A stretch of DNA of 64,000 bases from Scilla litardierei (GCA_030789695.1 CM061132.1:154982817-155046816), one strand, 5' to 3'. Counted from the stretch's first letter, positions 24,544 to 33,479 are shown. The notes: generated from the letters alone by a model not told the origin. Numbers and translations are program-made.

Positions 24544-27500
24544 GTACGGGCTCCACCAACCTTAGCTGCTATTACAACTATCTTTATAACCAACTCAAGT
24601 TGCAACATAGTTTTTCATCCATCCCAGCCAATCACACAACCCCACAGGCATGCCGCCTCGCTGGTATGCCACGCTCAAGCATGGCAAGCCTCTATGCATG
24701 AACGCAACCATTTTGCTACCATCGCTATTGTCGCATTGCTTACCATGTGTTCCCAAGCACGTCACAGCATTGCACTATGGCTATGTATCACACGATCACC
24801 ACTCGTTGACGCTTTGCTGCAATGCCACAGCTTTGCTTCACATCTTACTTTAATGGTTCATCGGTTGCATTCATTGGCCCTTTAAAGAGCATCTATTGTA
24901 CTACTACAACAATCTAGGGGTCATGTAGCAGGGCAGCCACCCTGCTACCTGACTATCCATGTGTGTTGCATGTTGCTGCATGCCTTGCCCACACATTTTA
25001 ACAGGTACATACCCCTTTGATGTAGAGCACCATAAGATATGTCTTTCTTTTTTTCTTTTTCATTCTCCTCACGTCATCACCAATTACAATCAACAACTTT
25101 GCACGGTTTGCTATGCTATCCTTGCTTAAATGTCACACGATCCACTCTACCTTGCACACTCAAACTCTAATCGATCACCATCTGCTCAGTGCTGATACGC
25201 TTGTTGGGGGGTCGACACCGCCAACCACTGAGCATGGAATATCAGGCATAACCCAAGAAGAATGCCAAGACTTTACATCGTTTGGCCACCCGACCTTGGC
25301 CCACATCAATGAGTCACGACACGAGAAATCCAACTATGATCAGATAATTAAATATTACAAGGGAATCAGTCCATCTCCCTAATCGAACTTCTATCTCATG
25401 TCTCCGCTTTTTCTCTACCGTGAAAGAATCCAACCAAGTCATTTTGCATTAACTCACTATGAGAGAGAGATGCAATTAAATATTAGAAGGGAATCAGTCC
25501 ATCTCCATAATCGAACTCGCTCCCATCTCATCACTTCTATCTCATGTCTCCTCTTTTTCTCGACTGTGAAAGAATCCAACCAAGTCATTTTGCATTAACT
25601 CACTGAGAGAGAGCGAGATGCAATTAAATATTACAAGGGAATCGGTCCATCTCCCTAATCAAACTCGCTCCCGTCTCATCACTTCTATCTCATGTCCAGT
25701 GGCGGAGCCAAGAATTCAGTGAAGGGGGGCAAAGTATTTAAACTCACATAAATTAAATAATAAAATAAATAATTTAAAAAAGATCTATGGAAATTTCATT
25801 GAATAATGATCATCATGAAGTAATATATGTGTTTGTAATTTGTGCCTTCACAAAAAAATGATCCCAAAACATTCATCTATCTGCTTCTTCCACTAGCATT
25901 GTCCACGACGTGTTTTCATGCTTTGAAATCGCTTGATAATCACGTCATTGCTGATACTACCAAAAATGTCACTTTCAATGTATGTAATCAAGCAAGTGTT
26001 TAATTCTAAGGTTGGCAGCTTTCGTCTGGTGACAAACTTATCCATTACTGGAACACATTAGACAATTCGACGGATAATTAGTTTTTACTAAAAATAAACA
26101 AGTAACTTAATTCATTATATCTCACCAAAAATCATGTTTAGTGCTCATACAAACAACGAACGTAAATTAACTTTGGATCAAACCACATTAGATAAACTGA
26201 AGAGATGGTAATTTGATGAAGAACAAGAACAAGAACCTCACAAGATTTTCCATAAATAGGACAGACCAAATCATAATTTTGTCATAGGGGAATTTCACTC
26301 ATGTTATGAAACTATATGCTTTGAGATGGGTTTGACCCAGTGAGACCCAACAAAAACCTAAACTAAACCAACCTTTGACTTGACTTAAAATCTTGGATTT
26401 GACTCATGCCTATCTCTCCCAAATCCCCAAGATAGCAACCACAATCAAAGTTGAAAAGCTGGCCTAATTACCAACCGTTTGTTTGTTCAACCAATTAAAC
26501 CCACCACTTACTTTTCTTCAATTTTGCTACAAATGATCTGGAAGTTGGGAAAAATTCATCCCTAAACACCAACATCTCAAGCCTTTATTCCATGACAACA
26601 ACAAATAATTTAGGCATATAAGCACCATATACTAAAAACAACAAATTAAAAATTAAAAATTAACTTGTGGGTTTAAGAACACCCATGACATTGCTCATTC
26701 ACACCACTCAATTATTTGAGTAGGAATGTTTATGTAGCTCCCCAGGAGAGGATCTTTATTCACTCAATTATTTGAAATCCGAAAATAACTTTCATAGGGG
26801 AATTTCATCGAGCACCTTCCTCGTAATTAAATAGTGCCTCATAATTTTCACCCATGTACTAAAATTCTTCTCAATTGGTAACATTACGAAGTGGTAGTAA
26901 TTTAAAATTGAGAGGCAATTCATATTCAAATCAGATTGCATTCTTGGAAGTAAGAGGATCAGATGGTAATCTGATGAAGAACAAGAACCCAACACAATAG
27001 ATAAACTGAAGAGGTTAGGAAGCATCCGAGCATGTACCTTTGAATGATTAAAGAAGATAAGAGACCAAGTTGGATTAAGAAGATTGAAATTAATGTTTGA
27101 GGCTCCCGTTGCCGACGCGTCGATAGCCGACGTCGATTGGCGATAGCCGAGTCAGCCGATGCCAATAGCCGACGCCGATAGCCGACGTGCCGTTGCCGTT
27201 GCCGCTGGATGAATCTGCCTGCGAGCAGAAAACGAAAGGGGGCAAAAAATACGAAGGCGACGACGCGGCGTTTAGGGTTTTTTTTGAGGTTGGGGGAATT
27301 GTGACACGTTAATGATTCACGGGCTCTTGCCTCTTGGTGGGCTCTGCACATGAGGGGGCAGATATTTTTTTTCGGTCATTTGGGGGGCAGCTCACGTGAG
27401 GGGGTACGGGTAATTTTTTTTCGGAAATTTAAGGGGGGGCAGCTGCCCCCCCTTGTCCCTTGGTAGCTCCGCCCCTGCTCATGTCTCCTCTTTTTCTTGA

Positions 27501-27707
27501 CCGTGAAAGAATCCAACCAAGTCATTTTGCATTAACTCAATGAGAGAGAGAGGGATGCAATTAAATATTACAAGGGAATCAGTCCATCTCCCTAATCGAA
27601 CTCGCTCCCGTCTCATCACTTCTACCTCATGTCTCCTCTTTTTCTCGACCGTGAAAGAATACAACCAAGTCATTTTGCATTAACTTACTGAGAGGGGGGG
27701 GGGGGGG

Positions 27708-27765
<58 letters not shown>

Positions 27766-28441
27766 TAATGCACAAGGAACACCCAACCGAGAGCAACCGG
27801 ACATAAAATCTTTCTGTATGCTCACGCAGATGTAAGACACAACCCCATCAATCAGCACTTAGTTACTATAAAACCGCACATCAGTTTGTAATTTCTAATC
27901 TTGGCATCAATCTTGTCAGCAAGAAAAACAACATTAATTCTAGGGCATAAATCGCAACTTGCAAGGTATACTACCAGCTGTATATATTAAAAAAAATTGT
28001 CCCATGCGAAGTTCATTGATCACACTACCTAAAAAACTATCCCCATTTAGGGATCCCAATTAGACATAACCAAAGCAAAACATCAAACTTTTACATGTAT
28101 AAGAAACCAAATTGAACGCCATTAAATAGTTAGGGCAAGAACCTGAAAGGGGGAAGAGGAGTTGCCATCGAGATGCAGGTGAGGCCACCTATTCTTGGTG
28201 AGATCGAGCCACAGCAAATCGGAGGCGCAGATGGCACGCCAGAACTTGGAGCATCTCCCCAAACAACACACCTCCGACGCCTATGGTTCATTTAATTTTC
28301 TCATCAATCAAAATTACCAATCAAAAAAGTTGATTAAAATTAATCAATTAGTAAATTAACCTCGAGCAGAGAGGCGATGTTGAGGGCGATGTCGTCGGGA
28401 ATGGAGCCGGAGCTAATCAAGGATGGCGTCATCTCTCTCAT
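14481..28441 (-). CDS. F-box protein gene, four exons, TE-filled intron
   Basis: Exons 28441-28361, 28280-28143, 15574-15326 and 14756-14481 join in phase 0 at each junction to give a 247-residue protein plus stop. Introns start GT and end AG; intron 3 starts GTAAGT. The N terminus is an F-box (IPDDIALNIASLLE then SEVCCLGRCSKFWRAIC, residues ~14-45), which binds SKP1 in SCF ubiquitin ligases. The C-terminal half (FKDVQMFLL, LNLIGLHYCI, RQVCV..FKLGRWFHGFRL, EVLGVLNRGAVHEVLRVQI) matches the small plant F-box proteins I remember, not a Kelch, LRR or WD40 repeat. No frameshift or internal stop was seen. The substrate is unknown. A second in-frame ATG lies three codons in. Expression cannot be judged because intron 2 is 12,568 bp. 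Confidence 0.88.
15326..15574 (-). CDS. F-box gene exon 3
   Basis: It has 83 codons. It begins GWKSFYISKHKSLARCA after a CTGCAG acceptor and ends LHYCICFLGIS before a consensus GTAAGTG donor. It has no stop, stays in frame with exons 2 and 4, and forms the start of the conserved C-terminal region. Confidence 0.88.
15926..16397. repeat. Tandem duplication, ~225-bp units, in intron 2
   Basis: A unit starting TTAGAATGACCGGC at about 15928 is repeated at about 16178. Shared blocks include GGTCCATATAGTAACATTC, CATTCCCAAATTGTCATCTC, CATGCAGCCGCATGTTA and CATAGATGCGAAAGC. The copies differ at perhaps one base in ten, so the duplication is not recent. Confidence 0.8.
16985..17340. repeat. Degenerate AAATTTAGTT repeats
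   Basis: Variants of AAAATTTAGTTCC/AAATTTTAGTTTC recur every 20-35 bp with many substitutions. The pattern is that of an old, degenerate minisatellite. No coding potential is seen. Confidence 0.65.
18195..18350. repeat. TTTTTACGCTAATTTGTT repeats with GC-rich spacers
   Basis: TTTTTACGCTAATTTGTT occurs at about 18201, 18246 and 18331. The first two start 45-46-bp units ending CCGCGCC. A related AATTTGTTGTTC lies at 18290. The TTTTACGCTAA core is also the core of the array at 1360-2200, so both may derive from one element family. Confidence 0.6.
18556..19460 (+). pseudogene. Unrecognised protein-coding remnant inside intron 2
   Basis: Protein-like sequence spans at least three reading frames on the strand opposite the host gene. 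A short frame starts ATG at 18556. A 149-codon frame runs 18598-19047 (IELPRFKPFTVNDKNY, DYGLLEGIQVKDPDHTDYFG). A third frame runs 19025-19348 (HQLEHWKAYILGLNFLSHD) and continues after a TAG as an acidic stretch (GEGDDPDELVPGEDD). Amino-acid composition is unlike random AT-rich DNA and order is maintained across the frameshifts. I do not recognise the family. A virus-derived or retroelement accessory protein is possible. No RT, integrase or LTR was found beside it. Confidence 0.55.
19490..19868. mobile_element. MITE-like element with imperfect terminal inverted repeats
   Basis: The left end (AATCTTC...GCACCGTGCGAAAATG) and the inverted right end (GATCTTCCGTTGCGAA...ATGCGAAAACA) are related. 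Both are followed inward by long A/T runs. Flanks are TATATA-rich. There is no coding sequence. The boundaries are approximate. Confidence 0.5.
19877..20259. mobile_element. Foldback MITE, 383 bp
   Basis: Ends are AGGAATATGGA (19877) and its complement TCCATATTCCT (20249-20259). Almost the whole length folds: CAATCCAACACCGTTTGAGC pairs with GCTCAAACGGTGTTGGATTG, and TTGTTAACTAGCTCCCCACC with its complement. Both subterminal regions also hold a small GCTGACAGC hairpin. A TA-rich flank suggests TA-type target use. Confidence 0.85.
20270..20433. mobile_element. Foldback MITE, ~164 bp, family copy 1
   Basis: The left arm, GAGAATAATGAGTATCATATGACATGAGAG, pairs with the right arm CTCTTATGTCATATGATACATATTATTCT. 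The centre, AAGACACAAAAGTG...CACTTTTTGTGTCTT with GGTACAA...TTGTACC, completes a hairpin. Related sequence lies at 21377-21535 and 22664-22825. Confidence 0.85.
20659..21357. mobile_element. Non-autonomous TIR element, ~700 bp
   Basis: The left end GTCGACTACCCAAGACGAGAG...GTGCCGACGTGGCAC and the inverted right end ATCAGCTGCCCAAGAAGGGG...GTGCTGACGTGTCAC align over about 47 bp. Inner arms also pair (AAAACCCCTTC and GAAGGGGTTTT). The centre is GA/CT-rich with CCGATGAGG/CCTCATCGG inversions. No transposase is present, and long frames there are a product of the GA-rich composition. Confidence 0.7.
21377..21535. mobile_element. MITE, family copy 2
   Basis: It shares GAGTATCATGTCATATATGAGAGATGTCTCT at its left, and the inverted relative of this at its right (GAGAGATGTCTCTCATATG), with the copy at 20270-20433. 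The centre is different, so the relationship is to the termini only. Confidence 0.55.
22664..22825. mobile_element. MITE, family copy 3 (degenerate)
   Basis: Ends resemble those of the copies at 20270 and 21377: GAAATATGTGCCAAAGATATCTTTCATAT at the left and GAGATATCTCTTATATGTTATATAATACATATTTC at the right. It is more degenerate than the other two. Confidence 0.45.
22830..25340. other. Intron stretch with no recognised gene
   Basis: I see no convincing domain in either strand. The plus strand has a broken protein-like run near 22880-22990 (HMTHLAWKETSIKGCLQHL) that could be an old retroelement gag, but it is too short and damaged to assign. A pure (CA)n microsatellite lies at 24508-24541. Confidence 0.4.
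24508..24541. repeat. (CA)17 microsatellite
   Basis: An uninterrupted CA dinucleotide run of about 34 bp. The long frames that cross it in either direction read Thr-His or Val-Cys repeats and are not genes. Confidence 0.95.
25347..25696. repeat. ~148-bp minisatellite, left part
   Basis: Units start ATTAAATATTA at 25347, 25475 and 25623, giving spacings of 128 and 148 bp. Shared blocks are GGGAATCAGTCCATCTCC, TCTCATGTCTCC and AATCCAACCAAGTCATTTTG, then GAGAGAGAG. The third unit is cut at 25696 by a hAT element and continues at 27486. Confidence 0.9.
25697..27477 (-). mobile_element. hAT-superfamily element with 8-bp target duplication
   Basis: The ends are CAGTGGCGGAGCCAAG at 25697 and TGGTAGCTCCGCCCCTG ending 27477, the well-known plant hAT terminal sequence. 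CTCATGTC is repeated exactly on both sides (25689-25696 and 27478-27485), as hAT insertions require. The element is 1,781 bp. It keeps only a C-terminal piece of a transposase, so it is a deletion derivative that would depend on a transposase made elsewhere. An internal repeat (GATGAAGAACAAGAAC with GATAAACTGAAGAG) occurs near 26190 and 26990. Confidence 0.93.
25893..26045 (-). pseudogene. hAT transposase C-terminal remnant
   Basis: About 47 continuous codons end at a TAG (25895-25893). The segments LPTLELNTCLITYIESDIFG and VIIKRFQSMKTRRGQ match the C-terminal end of plant hAT (TTF/zinc-finger type) transposases. That end forms part of the dimerisation region. The DDE catalytic parts are missing. 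The orientation is consistent with the terminal ends of the element. Confidence 0.75.
27478..27690. repeat. ~148-bp minisatellite, right part
   Basis: It resumes the unit interrupted at 25696 and adds a fourth unit starting TTAAATATTA at 27561. Removing the hAT insertion and one CTCATGTC copy restores a unit of normal length. Confidence 0.88.
27694..27760. repeat. G17 run followed by (AG)25
   Basis: A run of about 17 G (27694-27710) is followed by 25 AG dinucleotides. The tract lies 380 bp inside intron 2 from exon 2. It extends the shorter GAGAGA tract that ends each minisatellite unit. Length in the assembly may not be exact. Confidence 0.95.
28143..28280 (-). CDS. F-box gene exon 2
   Basis: It has 46 codons that finish the F-box: CCLGRCSKFWRAICASDLLW, then RWPHLHLDG. 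The acceptor is CATAG/GCG and the donor CAG/GTTCTTG. The conserved W and the LW...RWP ending are typical of plant F-box families. The donor opens the 12.6-kb intron 2. Confidence 0.88.
28361..28441 (-). CDS. F-box gene exon 1
   Basis: It has 27 codons from ATG at 28441-28439 and carries the first part of the F-box (IPDDIALNIASLLE). The donor is GAG/GTTAAT, a weak match to consensus. The in-frame ATG at 28432-28430 is an alternative start; the difference is three residues. Intron 1 is 80 bp (28360-28281) and ends CATAG. Confidence 0.85.
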
Positions 28442-28635
28442 CAAAGCGGAGAAATAGAGGGGGGCGAAAGAAGAAGGCCGGGTTGTCTGAAGAAAGACCG
28501 CTAATGAGAGAATGGTGGATACGTGCCACGTGCTAGCTGACTTCGGATGACGTTGCGTTCGTGACAGGTCATTGGAACAGAGGTCACACGTGTAAACTGG
28601 AACGAGACCGGGCCATACCGGACATTCTCGTCATA
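28442..28635 (-). promoter_or_regulatory. Presumed F-box gene promoter and 5' UTR, with two G-boxes
   Basis: CACGTG occurs at 28527-28532 and 28587-28592, about 90 and 150 bp upstream of the first ATG. TGACGT lies at about 28551. G-boxes are bound by plant bZIP and bHLH factors, so light or ABA response is conceivable but not shown. No clear TATA box is seen. Only ~195 bp separate the ATG from a Helitron-like end. Confidence 0.5.
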
Positions 28636-28662
28636 CTAGAAATAACCCGTGCATACATGCAG
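28636..28662 (-). mobile_element. Helitron-like 3' terminus
   Basis: On the minus strand the sequence is a short hairpin (TGCAT/ATGCA), then ACGGGTTATTTCTAG, ending CTAG before T. This is the Helitron 3' end pattern of a hairpin, 10-12 nt and CTRR. The same end occurs at 40581. The body would lie to the right, and its other end is not identified. Confidence 0.5.
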
Positions 28663-29139
28663 AGGTGTCACCAGTATTTTGTTTGCCCCGGACGAAAATA
28701 AGATTAATTTGGGTGTTGCTTTTGAACTTTTTTTAGGAAAATAACCAGCATACTCACGAGGCCAGATTAAAACTGATAATATTAACCAGTGGTAAGATTA
28801 AAAAATTAAAATGAAAAAGTCATTCTTTATAAATGTTCTACTATGATCAAAATATAAACAAAGATATGAAATATCTATTAAAAATAAAAAAAGACATCGA
28901 AAAACATTAATTCTATATTAAACTAAATACCAAATTCAATGCAAACCCTGTAAGATCAATAGGGGAAGTACTATGGCAGAAAAGCAGAAATCACATTAAA
29001 AATCGGGAAGAAATGCAGAGAACAGAGACTGCGAAGAGGAGCAGAGACTGAGATACTTATCAGATTAAAAACGGAAGCTGTGGCGTGGGAAGAGGACTGC
29101 CTTGAAAGCAATTACGGCGCGACCTCGATGGTAATCGTT
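28663..29139. other. Helitron body or internal retroelement sequence, unassigned
   Basis: This AT-rich stretch lies between the Helitron-like end and a Copia-type LTR. No coding sequence is recognised in it. Confidence 0.3.
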
Positions 29140-29783
29140 GTTGCTGTCGGTTGCTCCTCAAGGTTAACATAGCTGCAGCTTCTCAATGCGTCCACTCGCG
29201 GTCAGAAACAGTGGAGTTTGCACACGGAACCAAAGAACTCGTGAGAGGAATTTTGTAAGAAGGTAAGAGAAGATATGAGAGATTTTTCGTATTCTGCAAG
29301 AGAAGAAGTCTCTGCAATTTATAGGAAAACAAAAAAGGCTGTTGGAGAATTCAAACGGGCAAAAGGATAAATGTCGCGTTTGAATGATGTAGTAACTGCA
29401 TCAATAAAAGGAATATAGCTGTTAGAAAATTAACAGCCTCGAATTAAAGCAGCAATTAAATGGCCTCGAATTAAAGCAGCAATTAAATGGCCATTAGAAA
29501 TCTGAGACATAAAGGGGTCAAGTCCAAAAAGGAAAGGCACGCGCAACACGGCAAGCGGGCGGGCGGTGCACGCACATCACGGTCGGCCGGCAGCGACGCA
29601 CGCGTGTGTGGTGGACCCATGACCATGTAGGTCATATCCCCTTCACAAAAGTGTCGTACCCCTTGGGGCACGTCTCATGTCTCTACAACTCCATTAATAA
29701 CACCTCCAAAGCAAGTTGCCCAAGCAATGTGGGACAAAAAAGTGGAATGCACCAAGGCTTTTGAGAGCATATTATTTCCAACA
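29140..29783 (-). mobile_element. Copia-type LTR segment
   Basis: On the minus strand it starts TGTTGGAAATAATATGC at 29783. A TATAAA box is at 29325-29320, followed by CT-rich presumed transcript sequence. A 27-bp direct repeat (CTCGAATTAAAGCAGCAATT...) lies at 29437-29492. The 3' end, placed at GACAGCAACA (29140-29150), is a guess, and no target duplication was found. Confidence 0.5.
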
Positions 29784-30226
29784 AACCCAGTTTTGCTGCT
29801 AAAAATTACTAAATTTACATTGAATGGTAATGCAACCAAACCCAAATCTTATAGTAATTAGAGGTAAATATGGGATCAAATAAATCAAGAAAGACAATTC
29901 TTGAAAAATCACCGATTTAGCCCAAAAAAATACCCCTGGAAAGGGGAACAAATCTAACTCAAGTAAATCAAAATAATTATAGATTAAAGCATATGCAGTT
30001 AGTCATGGCGTCAATTAGGTATATAACTAGCAGGTGGAAACCCCAAAAATATTATCAAATTGAAAAAATTACAACATCAAAACTCGTCGAAGATTCAAAA
30101 ACCATTAGGAAAAATTTGAAAAAAGGCATAAAACCAAAAATCATAAATAATTTAAACTGCTTGAAATCGCAAATCAACTCATGCAACCAAAATATTAAAT
30201 GGTAACTGTCCTGAATAATTAGGTTT
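29784..30226. other. Intergenic stretch, no gene recognised
   Basis: AT-rich sequence between two retroelements. Short open frames are lysine- and asparagine-rich and look like chance. The final GGTTT (30222-30226) is the left target duplication of the next Copia element. Confidence 0.4.
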
Positions 30227-30346
30227 TGTTATGAATAGGCCCATGAGGCCCATTGGGTATCCAGCCCACTATTGAAAGCTATAAATATGAGTGTAGGGGG
30301 GCTCTTAACCCTCTACACCTATTTCCCTACTTTTCCCTTCATAACA
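30227..30346 (+). repeat. Copia 5' LTR (120 bp)
   Basis: It runs from TGTTATGAAT to CATAACA and contains CTATAAATATGAG, a probable TATA box, 55 bp from the start. The 3' LTR has CTATAAAAAAGAG at the same place. The TSD is GGTTT. Confidence 0.93.
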
Positions 30347-31770
30347 CGTTATCAGCACGATCACGCTCGTTGGAGAAGGCGGCGGCTCACGAGGAAGGAG
30401 ATCCATCAATCGCTCAGATTCAAGAAGATCGTAATCTTCTCAACGGGGAGCGAAAAGGGCATCCTTCACCAACCGTCGGCTAGATTCCCTTGTCGAATCT
30501 AGAGGTAAAAATCAAAAATTTTTAGATCTACAACTTGCGTTTCACGTAGATCTGCATGATTTAAGATCAAAAAGTTTGAAAACACGATAAAAATCTTTCT
30601 TTATTTAGATCCGCATGTCTAAAAACAATAAAAATCAGTTTTTAAGAGATCTAAATGCTTGAAAAATCCGTTTTTTACCCCCGACCTTGATCCATACTTC
30701 GCACGCCCGAAGGGCGAAACGACGGCGCTTCACAAGCGCCGCCGGCGGCCAAAACGCCGCGGCCAGCAGGCCGCGGCCCTGTGCCGCGGCGACCTGCTGG
30801 CCGCGGCACAGGCCGCAGCCCGCCGCCACGGCGGCTGCGCCTTGCGCGGCCCGCCGTCGCGGCGGCCCGCCGCGGCCCCCTAGGTTTTTCGGAAACCCTA
30901 GCTCTAAACGGGCCAATTTTTCGGGGAGGCCCAATTAACCCTAATGGGTTGTTTTTATGGCCCAAAAGCCTGAAAATTAGCCCATTTACACAAATAATTT
31001 TTCTTTTTTTATTTTTGGCCCTAAAAGCCCAAAATAATTAAAGAAACTTTATAGAAAGGGTTTAAAGCGGTAAGCAAAACATTAAAAATATGGATCAAAG
31101 GTAAAAAGTTTTTTCAAAAATAATTTTAGTACGTCACACACTATTTAGATTATTTAATTAATCTTTACATGCCTGTGATATGATTACCTGCGTGGTTGTA
31201 TATTTTCCATATATTATCTGCGTGGATGTGCGATTAGGCTATGTTTTTAGGGATCAGCCAGGTTTCGAACACCTTTTAATTTCCTGCAATTTTTCCTTTC
31301 TTTTGAGAGAAATTTGTAAGTGAGGATATAAATGTAAAAAGAAGACCTGCGAACACCAAAAAGGAGCTGAAGGCGTATGCACAAATATGAAAGGGGCTTC
31401 TCTTTGAAGTTCTTGAGTTGTACTTATTCTTTCATGCAACTTTTGATGTAATTTCGGTCTGTCTTTTTCTTTTCGGTGTCGGCTGGCTGATCCCCATAGT
31501 CCTAAGTTATTTTTTTCATTGCTTATACATTAATTGCGTGGATGTTAACTATTTTCATGCCATATTAATGTTACAATGAAACTGGAAAAAAGCATGCGTG
31601 GATGTTAATCTGTTTTAATTATTCACGTTATGAAACCGTCAAAAAGCATGCATGGATGTTAAATTTTCTTTAATAAATTCATGTTATGACAATGCTTAAA
31701 ATACATGCGTGGATGTCTATTTTTATTCAGTTTAATGATCCATGCTGTTTTTATATTGCTAGATCATTCA
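30347..31770 (+). other. Copia 5' leader with GC-rich island
   Basis: The leader starts with the primer-binding region (CGTTATCAGCACGA). It contains an extremely GC-rich block at 30700-30885, with CGGCCAGCAGG...CCTGCTGGCCG inversions and CGG repeats. A later TGCGTGGATGT repeat occurs several times (31190-31710). No gene was recognised. Long frames across the island in several phases are due to its composition. Confidence 0.6.
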
Positions 31771-32792
31771 ATGGCCAGACTTGCGAATGTCGACTTTTCG
31801 GTCCTAAAGGCCGATGGGTCAAACTACCTGAGTTGGCAGTTGGACCTGAAGTTCCATCTGCGCTCTCATAGTTTCAGTCTCACACCGACTGAGAAGGCAA
31901 CAACAAGTACTGCCTCAGCCGACAAGAATGCTTCTAAAGAAGCACCTCATACAGAGGAAGTTTCCGATATACTAAAGGCGAAAGCCATTATCTATATCAG
32001 GAAACATTTAGACTCGACCCTGAAGGACGAGTACCTTACTGTAGAGGATCCTTACGAGCTGTGGGACGCACTCAAGTAGAGGTACAGGCATCAGAGGGAT
32101 GTCATACTCCCCTGTGCGCAGTACGAGTGGACTCACATCCGCATACAAGATTACAAATCCGTAGCGGAGTACAACTCAGCACTCTTCTGTATCACCTCAC
32201 GCCTGAAGTTGTGTGGTGAAACGGTGACGACGAAAATGTTGCTGGAAAAGACGTTCACGTCTTTCCACGAGAAGGACATGATCCTTATGCAACAATACCG
32301 TGAGAGGAAGTTCACGAAGTACTCTGATCTACTTTCATGCCTGCTTATGGCTGAACTGAACTGAGACCTGTTGGTTGCCACTCACAACCTGCGCCCTCCT
32401 GGCTCCGCTCCACTGCCACCTCCTGCAGAGGCACACTTCCAGTCTTCCCAGAAGAAGAAGATGGACAAAAGGCAAAATTCCAGAAATGGAAAGAACAGAA
32501 GCAGCGGAAGAAGACCACTCCCCCAGCTCCTCCTCAGAACCAGAAGTTCATGGAAAAGAAGCAAAAGAGGATGTCCAACAAAGGTGGCACTCCCAAGAAA
32601 GACTGGGAGGATAAGTGCTCCAAATGCGGAATGACGGGCCACTGGTCCAGAATCTGTCGCACCCAGAAACACCTCCAGGACCTCTACCAGGCAAGCCTCA
32701 AGCCTCGAGCTGAGACAAACCTGATTGAGAGCGCAGCTTTGCCAGAGACCTCATGGACTCCTGAAGATTTCATGGGAGATGACACTCTCTAG
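31771..32792 (+). pseudogene. Copia gag (capsid) with CCHC knuckle
   Basis: The frame starts MARLANVDFSVLKADGSNYL at 31771. It is broken by a TAG at 32077-32079, another stop near 32361, and a frameshift before 32550. The segment YLSWQLDLKFHL and YELWDALK are typical of Copia gag (UBN2-type). A CCHC zinc knuckle, CX2CX4HX4C (32616-32657), binds RNA. The last frame stops at 32790. Next, ~160 bp of pyrimidine-rich sequence separate gag from the protease frame. Confidence 0.85.
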
Positions 32793-32952
32793 TTATGGAC
32801 CATTTTTATATGCTAGCAATGTATCTTCCTTTTATGCATAGTACCTAGTTTTTATTTCATGTCAAAACATTTTCTTTGAGCATTTTTAAATGAAAGTAGC
32901 TCTTTTCTTTTTCATATTATTTACTGCTTGAACGTCTTTCTTTTATATAGAT

Positions 32953-33479
32953 ATGGAATCAAATTGCCTAGTGGACAGTGCATCGACGCACTCGATCCTT
33001 CAAAACATAGACTACTTCACGAGCATAAGTAGCTACTCTGGTCCATTGAGAACAATCTCATGACCAGCTAACATAATCGAAGGATCAGGGGAAGTAATCA
33101 TATTGCTCCCCGGTAAAACACAAATCACACTTAAAAATGCATTATACTCCCCTAAATCTATCCGAAACCTCCTAAGCTTTAAAGATATCCGTTTAAACGG
33201 ATATCACTTAGAGACGGTCGAGGAAGATAAAAGGGAATACTTACTTGTAACGTCTCTTACAAATGGTTCAAAAACCATTGTGGAACGTTTCAAGGGACTC
33301 CCCTCAGGACTCTACCAAACAAGCATACAAACTCCAGAAACATCCATGGCGGAGCACCTGCAGTGTCTCCAAACACCAGAATTCTAACTCTGGCACAGTA
33401 TACTGGGACACCCTGGATCTGTTATGATGTACCGCATCATAAAAATCTCCAGGGGTATAGACTCGAAGAACCTGAAGAT
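32953..33479 (+). pseudogene. Copia protease and start of integrase
   Basis: The frame begins MESNCLVDSAS at 32953, with the aspartic protease active site DSA at 32974-32982 (DSG or DSA in the family). A TGA interrupts near 33060. The segment LYSPKSIRNLLSFKDIRLNG is the usual block before integrase. LWHSILGHPGSVMMYRI is the start of the GAG-pre-integrase zinc-binding region (HHCC). The frame is cut at 33479 by the inserted LTR and continues after 36536. Confidence 0.85.

Larger units (their letters stand above)
15575..28142 (-). other. Intron 2 of the F-box gene (12.57 kb)
   Basis: The intron runs from GTTCTTG at 28142 to CTGCAG at 15575. Inside are a tandem duplication (15926-16397), AAATTTAGTT-type repeats, four MITE/TIR elements in a row (19490-21357) plus two more related MITE copies, a hAT insertion in a minisatellite, CA and AG microsatellites, and an unrecognised remnant on the plus strand. 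In 16400-16980, 17350-18190, 21540-22660 and 27761-28142 I see no gene; these parts are AT-rich, apart from the next-best minisatellite-like stretch at 16650-16810 (ATTACAAGAGAATCA, CTCATGTCTCCTC). Confidence 0.82.

Noticed and set aside
24341..24885. Frames of 74-160 codons on plus that include Thr-His repeats.
   Set aside because: They run through a (CA)n microsatellite and show no domain.
30635..31041. Several Ala/Arg/Pro-rich frames in both strands.
   Set aside because: All overlap the GC-rich island in the Copia leader. High GC removes stop codons in every frame.
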